From Deltaproteobacteria bacterium (lineage in GTDB: Bacteria > Desulfobacterota > Desulfarculia > Adiutricales > Adiutricaceae): a stretch of 5,324 nt of DNA. Below the pieces are notes generated by a model. That model did no database searches. It had not been told where the DNA came from and was given only the letters and a program-made list of their open reading frames with translations. Position 1 is the stretch's first letter, and the number at the start of each line of letters is the position of its first letter. The stretch is from positions 1 through 5,324 of the forward strand of contig JAITJP010000211.1 in assembly GCA_031278835.1 (NCBI GenBank), in the 5' to 3' direction. Position numbers and translations under genes: made by a program. Below, piece by piece: positions 1 to 5,324 of this stretch.

Positions 1-470
1 CTTCTTTGGCCGTCTTGGCCGGAGGGGCCAAGGGCCTGGGCTCTAATCAAGGCGAAATTACTTGGGACCAAAACCATGACAAGCTGATCGCCCCGGTCAT
101 TGACGCCAGACACGGGGAACTTTTTACTCGCCTTTATTCGTTAAAAAACCAGAGTCCCTGGCCCGAGGCCCTATCCGAGATCCTGGTATTAAGTCCAGAC
201 AAAATCATGCCCGCCCTAAAACCCTTGGATACCAAGGGCCAAGGCATAATTCTGCTGGGTCCGGCCCTTTCCTTTCTGCCGGCCCCAATGGAAGGCTTTA
301 CCCTGGGCCCCGAGGCCCCGCCGGACCCGCTGGTCTTGGCCGCCCAGGCCTTCTGGGCTTATTTTCATGACCTTGGCCCCGATTGCCCCTTAAGCCCTCT
401 CTACGGCCGCTCCCCCGATATCTTTAAAAAATGGACTCCCCCAACCAGGCTTTCTTGCCGCGAGTCGTGA
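1..470 (+). CDS. tsaB: TsaB, tRNA t6A synthesis protein (5' end missing)
   Basis: Partial gene: the reading frame is open through the left edge (a Ser codon at 3-5 precedes the TTG at 6), so the TTG is almost certainly not the start. About 155 residues are visible. TsaB proteins are usually about 220-240 residues, so roughly the first third, including the N-terminal ASKHA-fold strand, lies outside. Recognition rests on the family hallmark segment VIDARHGELF (nt 96-125), which matches the usual DAR-x-GE-v-y motif, a preceding SLAVLAGGA stretch resembling the SSLEALA region, and a C-terminal PLYGRSPD stretch matching the usual P-x-Y-x-R end. TsaB is the non-catalytic partner of TsaD; with TsaE it makes threonylcarbamoyl-adenosine at position 37 of tRNAs that read ANN codons, in the cytoplasm. 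The C-terminus after PLYGR is short and Pro-rich. A terminator follows immediately, so this gene ends its transcription unit. Confidence 0.85.
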   Translation, partial: SLAVLAGGAKGLGSNQGEITWDQNHDKLIAPVIDARHGELFTRLYSLKNQSPWPEALSEILVLSPDKIMPALKPLDTKGQGIILLGPALSFLPAPMEGFTLGPEAPPDPLVLAAQAFWAYFHDLGPDCPLSPLYGRSPDIFKKWTPPTRLSCRES

Positions 471-478
471 TTCAAAAG

Positions 479-509
479 CCCGATTGGCTGGGCCGATAGG
501 GTTTTTTTT
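479..509 (+). terminator. Intrinsic terminator of tsaB
   Basis: A hairpin begins 9 bases after the tsaB stop. CCC (479-481) pairs with GGG (499-501), there is one G/A mismatch, then six more pairs (483-488 with 492-497, one of them T-G) close a three-base TGG loop. Eight T residues (502-509) follow directly. This is a textbook Rho-independent terminator and separates tsaB from rseP. Confidence 0.8.
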
Positions 510-513
510 CGGG

Positions 514-532
514 CCGGCCGCTGGTTTTTTTT
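514..532 (+). terminator. Possible weak backup terminator
   Basis: A short hairpin (514-517 with 521-524, including one G-T pair, three-base loop) is followed by a second run of eight T residues (525-532). The stem is short. It is plausible only as a backup to the stronger terminator directly upstream. Confidence 0.35.
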
Positions 533-884
533 CTAAAAAATAAAAAATTAGGCTGGGAATTTTGGCCATAGTGAGGGGCAGGTGAATTTTTTTAGGCTTA
601 ATTTTGAGCTTATGAATTTTTAAATTTTTAGGTTTTGGTTAAAAAAATTATCGATAAATTTGTTTTTTGGCCCTCGAAAGGGCCCAGGGTTTGGGCCGTA
701 ACCAAAAAGGCCTTGGCCCCTGGGCTTAAAGTAATTTTGGCCTTGGCTAGGGGAGTAAAAAAAACTGCTGGTGATCGGGGATTTTTTTAGTTTTGCGCGG
801 GAGGGGCTTTTGTTGGCCGGGGCCGGTTTGCTCTTGAACTTGGGGCGAGTCAGGCCCTAGGGGTAACACCGTTTGGCCAAAATA

Positions 885-893
885 TGGTATAAA
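885..893 (+). promoter_or_regulatory. Candidate extended -10 promoter for rseP
   Basis: The sequence TGG-TATAAA reads as an extended -10 element (TG, one base, then a hexamer one change from TATAAT). No convincing -35 hexamer stands 16-18 bases upstream, which extended -10 promoters can tolerate. Transcription would start near 899-901 and give a leader of about 88 bases before rseP. The match alone is weak evidence in a region this rich in A/T runs, but the position is right. Confidence 0.4.
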
Positions 894-977
894 GATTATT
901 CCCTGGCTATGGGGCTCGGTGGTTAAATCTATTTTTTACCGATGGTTACGATTTCTTCCTAATGGGAGAGGCTTTTT

Positions 978-981
978 GGAG
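978..981 (+). promoter_or_regulatory. Ribosome binding site of rseP
   Basis: GGAG is placed six bases before the ATG at 988. An in-frame TAG stop occupies 985-987, directly before the ATG, so no upstream start is possible and the site fixes the start codon. Confidence 0.75.
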
Positions 982-987
982 CTATAG

Positions 988-2397
988 ATGTTTCTAACTC
1001 TCGTCTCTTTTATTTTTTTACTTCTAATTTTAATCTTCGTTCACGAATTGGGCCATTTTTTGGCCGCCAAGCTTTTGGGCGTTCGGGTTGAGCGTTTTTC
1101 GCTGGGTTTTCCACCAAAAATTTACTCGCGCAAGTATGGCGATACCGAGTATCAACTTTGTTGGCTACCTTTGGGCGGTTACGTAAAACTTTTGGGCGAA
1201 GAACCGGGATCGGAGATCTCGGCCGAAGAGCAAAAAGTCTCCTTTAGTCATAAACCGGCCTGGGTCAAAATACTCATATGTTTCGCCGGGCCGCTCTTTA
1301 ATATCCTGTTCGCTTTTTTGGCCTTGTGGATCCTTTTCATGGCCGTAGGTTTCCAACACCTGCCCACGGTGGTGGGGAATCTTCCTGAAGATGGTCCGGC
1401 TTACCTGGCCGGAATTAGACCCGGAGACGTCATCCTAAGTTTGGATGGCCACGAGGTTAAGTACTTTGATGAGGTGACCGATTATCCGGATAAAACGGCC
1501 GGAAAACCCGTGGATATTTTAGTCGATCGCCAAGGTCAAAGCTTATCGATAACCGTAAGCCCGGAGTCCAAGGAAGGCAAAGATATTTTGGGTTCCAGCC
1601 AAACTTACTGGTCCCTTGGTCTAAGGCCCAGCTCGACCCCTAGAATCTCCAAAGTGGTTAAAGGCAAACCGGCCGAACTGGCTGGCCTCAAATCAGGCGA
1701 TTTGGTGACTTCCATTGATGGTAAGCCGATCTCCGATTGGGCTGACCTGGTCATGGCCGTCCAGGGCCCCGAAGAAACTCGCAACTCAGAAAGCCCGGCT
1801 CCCGTAAAAGCCATGATCTTTGAATTGCTTAGGGACGGCCAAAAAATAACTCTGGAAGTTACCCCAAAACTTGAGCCCAGGCAGAACCTTGAAGGCAAAA
1901 CCCTTTACACGGCCATGATTGGGGTAAACAATAAGCCGGACATCATAACCGAAAAGGTCGGGCCAATAAGCGCTTTGGGTCACGGTTTGATGGAGAGCTG
2001 GAATATCATTAAGCTGACCTACATGACTTTGGTTAAGCTCATCCAAACTAAAATTTCCCCCAAGGTCATGGGCGGCCCCATCCTGATTGCCGAAGCCGCC
2101 GGCAGTAAGATTCGGGAGGGCTTGGCCGATTTCGTGGCCTTGATGGCCATGATTAGCGTAAACCTGGCCATCATCAATTTGGTGCCCTTACCGGTTTTGG
2201 ACGGCGGACAAATTTTCTTTTTTTGTCTGGAGGCCATCAGGCGCAAGCCCTTAAGCCAAAGGTTTAAGGAGGTTTGCCAGACCGTGGGCGTCTTTGCCCT
2301 TTTGGCCCTGATGGTCATGGTTTTTTACAACGACATCGCCCGCATAGTCGTAAGAAAAATGTCTCCCCCGACCACCCAGGAACAAATCGCCGAATAA
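988..2397 (+). CDS. rseP: RseP family site-2 zinc metalloprotease
   Basis: An inner-membrane protease of the M50 (site-2) family that cuts transmembrane segments of anti-sigma factors and leftover signal peptides. It has 469 residues, against about 450 in E. coli RseP. The first membrane helix (about 3-30) carries the zinc-binding HELGH motif (H19, E20, H23). A conserved GGYVK loop lies at 63-67. A second hydrophobic segment (about 93-122) contains GPLFN (101-105). Two PDZ domains follow, about 125-200 (AGIRPGDVIL at 141-150) and 218-295 (AGLKSGDLV at 232-240). The third catalytic segment NLVPLPVLDGG (397-407) supplies the zinc ligand D405, and a last membrane helix lies at about 430-448. All catalytic residues are present, so the enzyme should be active. 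The start is set by an in-frame stop just before the ATG. It stands alone between tsaB and a convergent flagellin unit; no anti-sigma or sigma gene is visible in the window, so its substrate cannot be inferred. Confidence 0.95.
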   Translation: MFLTLVSFIFLLLILIFVHELGHFLAAKLLGVRVERFSLGFPPKIYSRKYGDTEYQLCWLPLGGYVKLLGEEPGSEISAEEQKVSFSHKPAWVKILICFAGPLFNILFAFLALWILFMAVGFQHLPTVVGNLPEDGPAYLAGIRPGDVILSLDGHEVKYFDEVTDYPDKTAGKPVDILVDRQGQSLSITVSPESKEGKDILGSSQTYWSLGLRPSSTPRISKVVKGKPAELAGLKSGDLVTSIDGKPISDWADLVMAVQGPEETRNSESPAPVKAMIFELLRDGQKITLEVTPKLEPRQNLEGKTLYTAMIGVNNKPDIITEKVGPISALGHGLMESWNIIKLTYMTLVKLIQTKISPKVMGGPILIAEAAGSKIREGLADFVALMAMISVNLAIINLVPLPVLDGGQIFFFCLEAIRRKPLSQRFKEVCQTVGVFALLALMVMVFYNDIARIVVRKMSPPTTQEQIAE

Positions 2398-2555
2398 GAT
2401 TTTTTTGGTGGTGGCTTGGCCTTCAAAAAAAAGCCAAAATGCCAGGATTTTTTTAATCCGGGCTCTCTCAAAAAAACCATTTTATGGCCGCCCTGATTGA
2501 CCGCGCCCAGATGGCCTGGCCCTTTTTGACCAAAAAAAACTTAATCTCAAAACTT

Positions 2556-2591
2556 CCCCGGCTCCGGCCTTTTGGCCACCGGGGTTTTTTT
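2556..2591 (+). terminator. Intrinsic terminator downstream of rseP
   Basis: CCCCGG (2556-2561) pairs with CCGGGG (2579-2584). Inside, GGCC (2566-2569) pairs with GGCC (2574-2577) around a TTTT loop, with a small internal bulge between the two stems. T7 (2585-2591) follows at once. It lies 159 bases after the rseP stop, so the transcript would carry a long 3' trailer. On the opposite strand the hairpin is followed by AAGTTTTG, so it might also work weakly in the other direction. Confidence 0.75.
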
Positions 2592-2599
2592 CATTCATC

Positions 2600-2650
2600 A
2601 AAAAAAAACTCATGGCCTGGGCTGGGTTTTGGCCGGCCCAAAAACCCAGC
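2600..2650 (-). terminator. Possible terminator of the flagellin unit
   Basis: A perfect 10-bp inverted repeat (2621-2630 with 2641-2650) surrounds a GGCCGGCC core and lies 28 bases beyond the stop of the 206-codon gene. Read on the - strand, it is followed after 12 bases by nine T residues (2608 to 2600). The gap between stem and T run is longer than in a canonical intrinsic terminator, so the call is tentative. It is nonetheless the best candidate for ending the leftward transcript. Confidence 0.4.
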
Positions 2651-2678
2651 CTGATTAACGGTCATGATGTTTCTCGAT

Positions 2679-3299
2679 TTAGTGAAGGGTCGGGCTATAC
2701 TCGATGGGCGAATCGACCTGCTCGGGTAAGGTGACCTTACTAAGGGTCTCCCTAATGTCGGAGATGCCTTCGGCCTCGGGATAGCTCATGGCCACTATGC
2801 CCAGAAAGTTCATGGTTTCCTCGATGGCTTCAATAATCAGCTCCTTTTGACCCCTGATATCGTGATCGAGTTTTTCCAGAACCGGCTTAAGGTAAGTGAG
2901 AATGGTGACGGCCAGAAGGGCCGAACCGGTATTGAGAATAGTCAAGCTGGAATTTTCAAAGTGCTGTCGGCCGGCTTCTTCGGCGACCACCCTGGCCAAG
3001 GCGTGGAACTCTTCCTCCATGTCCTGTCTGACGGCCAAAACGTTGGGCCCGTCAATCATGTTGGCCGAGATATTGGCCAGATCGGTCATGCGGGTGATGG
3101 CGTCATTTAAGGTCAAATAGCGATTGAAGGCCAGATTCAGGTCTTCAATGACCTCGGGAAGACTTTCCATCTGCTTTTTGGCGGCCAAGATGGTCATGGC
3201 CACGTCTTTGGGAATGTCCCGGCCGATGGCTCCGGAAAGGGTTTTAGCCAAAAGGCCGGTCACTTGGTTCATTTCCTCGAATTCTCTGATTTTCAACAT
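2679..3299 (-). CDS. Small flagellin-like protein (D1 core only), function unknown
   Basis: 206 residues, mostly helical, with no signal peptide, no membrane helix and no cysteine. I do not recognise it as a named family. By eye it follows the neighbouring flagellin: R70-M71-T-D-L-A matches R91-M92-R-E-L-A, and R91 to F114 matches R109 to F132 without gaps (7 identities plus M/L, F/Y and I/V changes), ending NTGS against LLDGS. In the C-terminal half, I148-R149 to I179-S180-D181 matches I549-R550 to I581-S582-D583 with one gap and 12 identities in about 35. The variable centre is absent, and the ends do not look like D0 helices: the last 20 residues contain three prolines. Inference: a flagellin-derived protein that cannot polymerise by itself, perhaps binding flagellin or acting as a minor filament or regulatory component. 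A helical protein similar by chance is the alternative. It lies downstream of the flagellin with no intrinsic terminator seen between, so the two are probably co-transcribed. Confidence 0.8.
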   Translation of the reverse strand: MLKIREFEEMNQVTGLLAKTLSGAIGRDIPKDVAMTILAAKKQMESLPEVIEDLNLAFNRYLTLNDAITRMTDLANISANMIDGPNVLAVRQDMEEEFHALARVVAEEAGRQHFENSSLTILNTGSALLAVTILTYLKPVLEKLDHDIRGQKELIIEAIEETMNFLGIVAMSYPEAEGISDIRETLSKVTLPEQVDSPIEYSPTLH

Positions 3300-3306
3300 G
3301 ACGGAT

Positions 3307-3312
3307 CTCCTC
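3307..3312 (-). promoter_or_regulatory. Ribosome binding site of the small flagellin-like gene
   Basis: GAGGAG on the - strand ends seven bases before the ATG (3299-3297). This strong site supports translation of the 206-codon gene and its chosen start. Confidence 0.75.
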
Positions 3313-3340
3313 GCGTTCGATTATTTATTTTGGATTTGGA

Positions 3341-3510
3341 ACGCTTACGGCCTTTAGCCGTTTGGTGGTGATAAGACTATCTCAGTTTGGGCCTGGGCTT
3401 GGCTGAGTTAGGAACTTGTCTTGGACGTTTACGGCCTTTAGCCGTTTAGTAGCGATAGGGCCATCTCAGGCAGGGCGTTGGCTTGGCTGAGAATGGAAAC
3501 GGCCGCTTGG
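3341..3510 (-). repeat. Tandem duplication of the flagellin gene tail
   Basis: Two directly abutting units: 3341-3424 (84 bp, intergenic) and 3425-3510 (86 bp, spanning the flagellin 3' end, its stop codon and 13 trailer bases). Over 3341-3407 and 3425-3491 they agree at 55 of 67 positions by hand count. The remaining parts align less well and need a 2-base gap, but both end in CTTGG. A 19-base block around the stop codon (3345-3363 and 3429-3447) is identical. On the - strand this block forms a hairpin, ACGGC/GCCGT with a TAAAG loop (3347-3361 and 3431-3445), which holds the stop codon. No T run follows, so it is not an intrinsic terminator. Confidence 0.85.
3354..3407 (-). pseudogene. Relic of a flagellin C-terminus
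   Basis: Read in the frame that matches the flagellin tail, the intergenic repeat unit gives LSQAQAQTEIVLSPPNG and a TAA stop. The true tail is LSQANALPEMALSLLNG (residues 607-623), so 10 of 17 residues are the same. An in-frame TAA (3410-3408) stands directly before the relic and there is no start codon, so it is not translated. The two Leu-to-Pro changes would break the D0 helix, as expected for DNA without coding constraint. Confidence 0.6.
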
Positions 3511-5309
3511 CTTAGAACTTGGTTTCTAACAAAGTCAGTCATCTCGGTGGCCACGTCCACGTCTGAGATTCGACTTTCGGCTCCTTGAAGGGTCTCTCGC
3601 ATGGTTTCAAGGTTGGTGAAGGTGTTTTCTAGTCTATTGATGATGGCTCCCAATTTGGCTCTGATAGTGTCTTTCCTGGCGATGGCCTCGGCTACGGCCT
3701 CCAGGGCTATCTGCGCCGTTGATTGGCTGCGAAGGCTGGCTCCTTTCCAGTCTCCGTCCGAGGCGTTTTGGACCTCGAAAAAGGATTCACGGTTAAGACC
3801 ACTGGTGGTGCCAACCAGGCCGTATCCGTAATATTCCGATGCCGCGTAATTTACGGAATACCCGAAAAAGTTAATGTCCAGATTGTTGTCCGGGTCATCG
3901 CTGGCTCCGGTGTTTAGGATCCATAGATCCCTTTCCAGGCCCACGTCCCGGCCGTTCAAACTGACCCCGTAGGTGCCATAGCCGGTGGGTTGAGCCCGCA
4001 AAGTACCCCAATACTCTCCTCCATTTCCAAAAAATGAACCGGTATGACCTTCGGTTCCGGTCTCGTCGTTATACCAGGTGATGGCTTTTTCTAAACTGGC
4101 GCTGCCAACCACGGCGTCGCCCAGTTGTTGGTCGCTGGCTTTTAAATCGTCGTGATTTCCCCCTTGGCGGTTAAAAATATAGATGGAAGTGTAGCCCGAC
4201 TTGTAGGAAAAATCCTCAACTTTGGCCCAAAATTTCTTGCTTTGCGTGTTTACGGCCGTGGCGAAGGCCGATAAAAAGTTTTCAGAGTTGGTGATGGTCC
4301 CAGTGGCCGAGAAATACTCGCCCAGATTAACGAGCATGCTGTCCTCACTACAATTGGTGGCGGCTAAGGAGGCGCTTCCGTAGTAGTAGATCTCGTTATC
4401 TAGGCAGATACGGTTAACGTTGTTTTCCAGGTCATTACCGACCAATTCCGATCCGCTGACCCCGTTTTGAAAATCTACCCTGACCCTGGACTGGCTGCCT
4501 TGATTGACGGCATTAATCAAGCTCTCCAGGGTGGCGTTTTCGCTGACGGCGTAGGCGCCGGCCACATATCGACCTTTGTTTAAGTCAAGATCGTTGTTTT
4601 CTTGTTGATCCCAGTTATAACCAAATGAGAAGATACTGCCTCCGACCCAAGCCGAGACCGGTTGACTTAAACTGGGGATGCCTCCCCCGCAGCAGCCGGC
4701 GGCCGCCTCTGGCCCGACCATACTGTTGGTGCTCCAGATGTCGTTTTTGGCGTCCCCGCCAACCCTAAGTCCCGTGGCCGTGGTGGCCCTGACGTCTTCG
4801 ATATTGACGAAATAGTAATCCTCGGCCTGATTGTCTCCGGCCCCAAAATGGATCTTTAAGCCCAAACCGTGGTGGGCGGCGCTCATGCTGCCGTCCAGGA
4901 GTTTGACCCCATTAAAATTCGTGGCCGTGGCGATCCGATCGATTTCGGCGGCCATGGCTTGATATTCGGAATTTATGATTTCTCTTTGTAAGGTGGTGTA
5001 GGTGCCCGTGGCGGCCTGCTCGGCCAGCTCTCTCATCCTAAGAAGTTTTTCGTCGATGACGGCCAAGGCTCCTTCGGCCGTTTGTAATAGGCTGATGCCA
5101 TCGGCGGTGTTTCTTAGACCCTGTTCCATGACCCCAATCTCGGAGCGCATCAATTCCCTAACCCCGTAACCAGCCGGATCATCCTGAGGTGAATTAATCC
5201 TAAGGCCCGAGGATAGTCTTTCCGTGTTTACGGCCAGGCGGGAATAATGATTGTCGAGCATATAGCTGGTGAAGATTGCCGGCATGTTGTGGTTGATGAC
5301 GAGACCCAT
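3438..5309 (-). CDS. fliC: Flagellin, filament subunit with large central domain
   Basis: 623 residues; the subunit that polymerises into the flagellar filament after type III export. The N-terminal D0/D1 region (about 1-142) shows INHNMPAI, RLSSGLRINSPQDDPAG (31-47), RMRELAEQAATGTY (91-104) and TNFNGVKLLDGS (130-141). The segment IHFGAGDNQAEDYYFVNI (153-170) is typical of Desulfovibrio-type flagellins. The C-terminal D1/D0 region (about 530-623) contains IRAKLGAIINRLENT (549-563), GAESRISDVDVATEM (576-590) and a QANALPEMALSLLNG tail. The central ~350 residues are Gly-, Tyr- and Asn-rich. They contain two stretches like flagellin IN motifs (about 247-280 and 341-366) and would form the exposed D2/D3 domains. 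Four cysteines (206, 207, 302, 320), including an adjacent pair, are unusual for a flagellin. The start is set by a ribosome binding site and the conserved N-terminus. The promoter lies outside the window. The gene tail is duplicated just downstream. Confidence 0.95.
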   Translation of the reverse strand: MGLVINHNMPAIFTSYMLDNHYSRLAVNTERLSSGLRINSPQDDPAGYGVRELMRSEIGVMEQGLRNTADGISLLQTAEGALAVIDEKLLRMRELAEQAATGTYTTLQREIINSEYQAMAAEIDRIATATNFNGVKLLDGSMSAAHHGLGLKIHFGAGDNQAEDYYFVNIEDVRATTATGLRVGGDAKNDIWSTNSMVGPEAAAGCCGGGIPSLSQPVSAWVGGSIFSFGYNWDQQENNDLDLNKGRYVAGAYAVSENATLESLINAVNQGSQSRVRVDFQNGVSGSELVGNDLENNVNRICLDNEIYYYGSASLAATNCSEDSMLVNLGEYFSATGTITNSENFLSAFATAVNTQSKKFWAKVEDFSYKSGYTSIYIFNRQGGNHDDLKASDQQLGDAVVGSASLEKAITWYNDETGTEGHTGSFFGNGGEYWGTLRAQPTGYGTYGVSLNGRDVGLERDLWILNTGASDDPDNNLDINFFGYSVNYAASEYYGYGLVGTTSGLNRESFFEVQNASDGDWKGASLRSQSTAQIALEAVAEAIARKDTIRAKLGAIINRLENTFTNLETMRETLQGAESRISDVDVATEMTDFVRNQVLSQAAVSILSQANALPEMALSLLNG

Positions 5310-5313
5310 AAAG

Positions 5314-5319
5314 CACCTT
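5314..5319 (-). promoter_or_regulatory. Ribosome binding site of flagellin
   Basis: AAGGTG on the - strand ends four bases before the ATG (5309-5307). It supports the chosen start, which also matches the expected flagellin N-terminus. Only 15 bases upstream of the gene are in the window, so the promoter (sigma-28 or sigma-54 type) cannot be judged. Confidence 0.7.
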
Positions 5320-5324
5320 CGTTT

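Larger units (their letters stand above)
533..987. other. Gene-free spacer between tsaB and rseP
   Basis: I see no supported gene here on either strand and no tRNA-like fold. Together with the terminators before it, the tsaB-rseP gap is 517 bp, long for a compact bacterial genome. It contains GGCC-rich segments and many T or A runs, for example T7 at 782-788 and A8 at 757-764. A GC-rich hairpin, GGCCCT/AGGGCC with a CGAA loop, sits at 669-684. Its right arm overlaps the left arm of a second possible stem (682-689 with 718-725). The right end carries the candidate rseP promoter and ribosome binding site. Confidence 0.6.

Noticed and set aside
669..684. GGCCCT/AGGGCC hairpin as an intrinsic terminator
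   Set aside because: On the + strand no T run follows it, and on the - strand the adjoining run reads as A, so it lacks the required tract in either direction.
834..839. TTGAAC as the -35 element of the rseP promoter
   Set aside because: It stands 48 bases before the candidate -10 hexamer, far beyond the 16-18 base spacing of a housekeeping promoter.
471..987. tRNA, other RNA gene or CRISPR array in the long spacer
   Set aside because: I found no cloverleaf-like arms with a TTCGA-type loop and no regularly spaced repeats.
1165..2318. Several open frames of 64-99 codons on the - strand inside rseP
   Set aside because: They lie opposite a clearly coding, domain-complete gene, resemble no known protein and depend on its codon pattern.
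2274..2456. 60-codon + strand frame overlapping the end of rseP
   Set aside because: It overlaps the coding sequence of the last rseP helix in another frame, lacks a convincing ribosome site and has no recognisable product.
2847..3357. Open + strand frames of 74-87 codons opposite the small flagellin-like gene
   Set aside because: The - strand gene has a strong ribosome site and flagellin-like content; these frames look like its antisense shadows.
3347..3361. Stop-codon hairpin as the flagellin terminator
   Set aside because: The stem is only five base pairs and no T run follows it on the - strand in either repeat unit.
3601..3917. Open + strand frames opposite the flagellin C-terminal region
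   Set aside because: They are shadows of highly conserved flagellin coding sequence on the other strand.

Overview
The window looks like part of a Desulfobacterota (deltaproteobacterial) chromosome. The best clue is the flagellin: its first ~175 residues, including the DYYFVNI segment after the LLDGS motif, resemble Desulfovibrio-type flagellins. The taxonomic call is an inference from remembered family features, not a search. Two compositional habits stand out: GGCC (often TTGGCC) is very frequent in coding and non-coding DNA alike, and the intergenic regions are full of T or A runs of 7-9.

Left part, + strand. The window opens inside tsaB (tRNA t6A synthesis; the N-terminal third is outside the window), which ends at 470 and is followed within 9 bases by an intrinsic terminator. 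A 517-bp gene-free spacer follows. It holds GGCC-rich hairpins and a possible extended -10 promoter near 885-893. Then comes a complete rseP (988-2397), a membrane-embedded site-2 zinc protease with two PDZ domains. Its likely main terminator lies at 2556-2591.

Right part, - strand. A complete 623-residue flagellin gene (5309 to 3438) is followed 138 bp later by a 206-codon gene (3299 to 2679). I read the latter as a previously unannotated-looking, flagellin-derived small protein. By eye it aligns with the N- and C-terminal D1 helices of the neighbouring flagellin, but it lacks the variable central domain and the terminal D0 helices needed for polymerisation. Between the two genes is a tandem duplication (period 84 bp) of the last codons, stop codon and first trailer bases of the flagellin gene. 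It forms an untranslated relic of a flagellin tail, and a small hairpin with the stop codon in its loop is identical in both units.

The rseP and flagellin transcription units converge on 2398-2678, a 281-bp zone of terminator-like hairpins. tsaB and rseP are housekeeping genes with no visible functional link to the flagellar pair. The part most worth following up is the trio of flagellin, duplicated tail and mini-flagellin.
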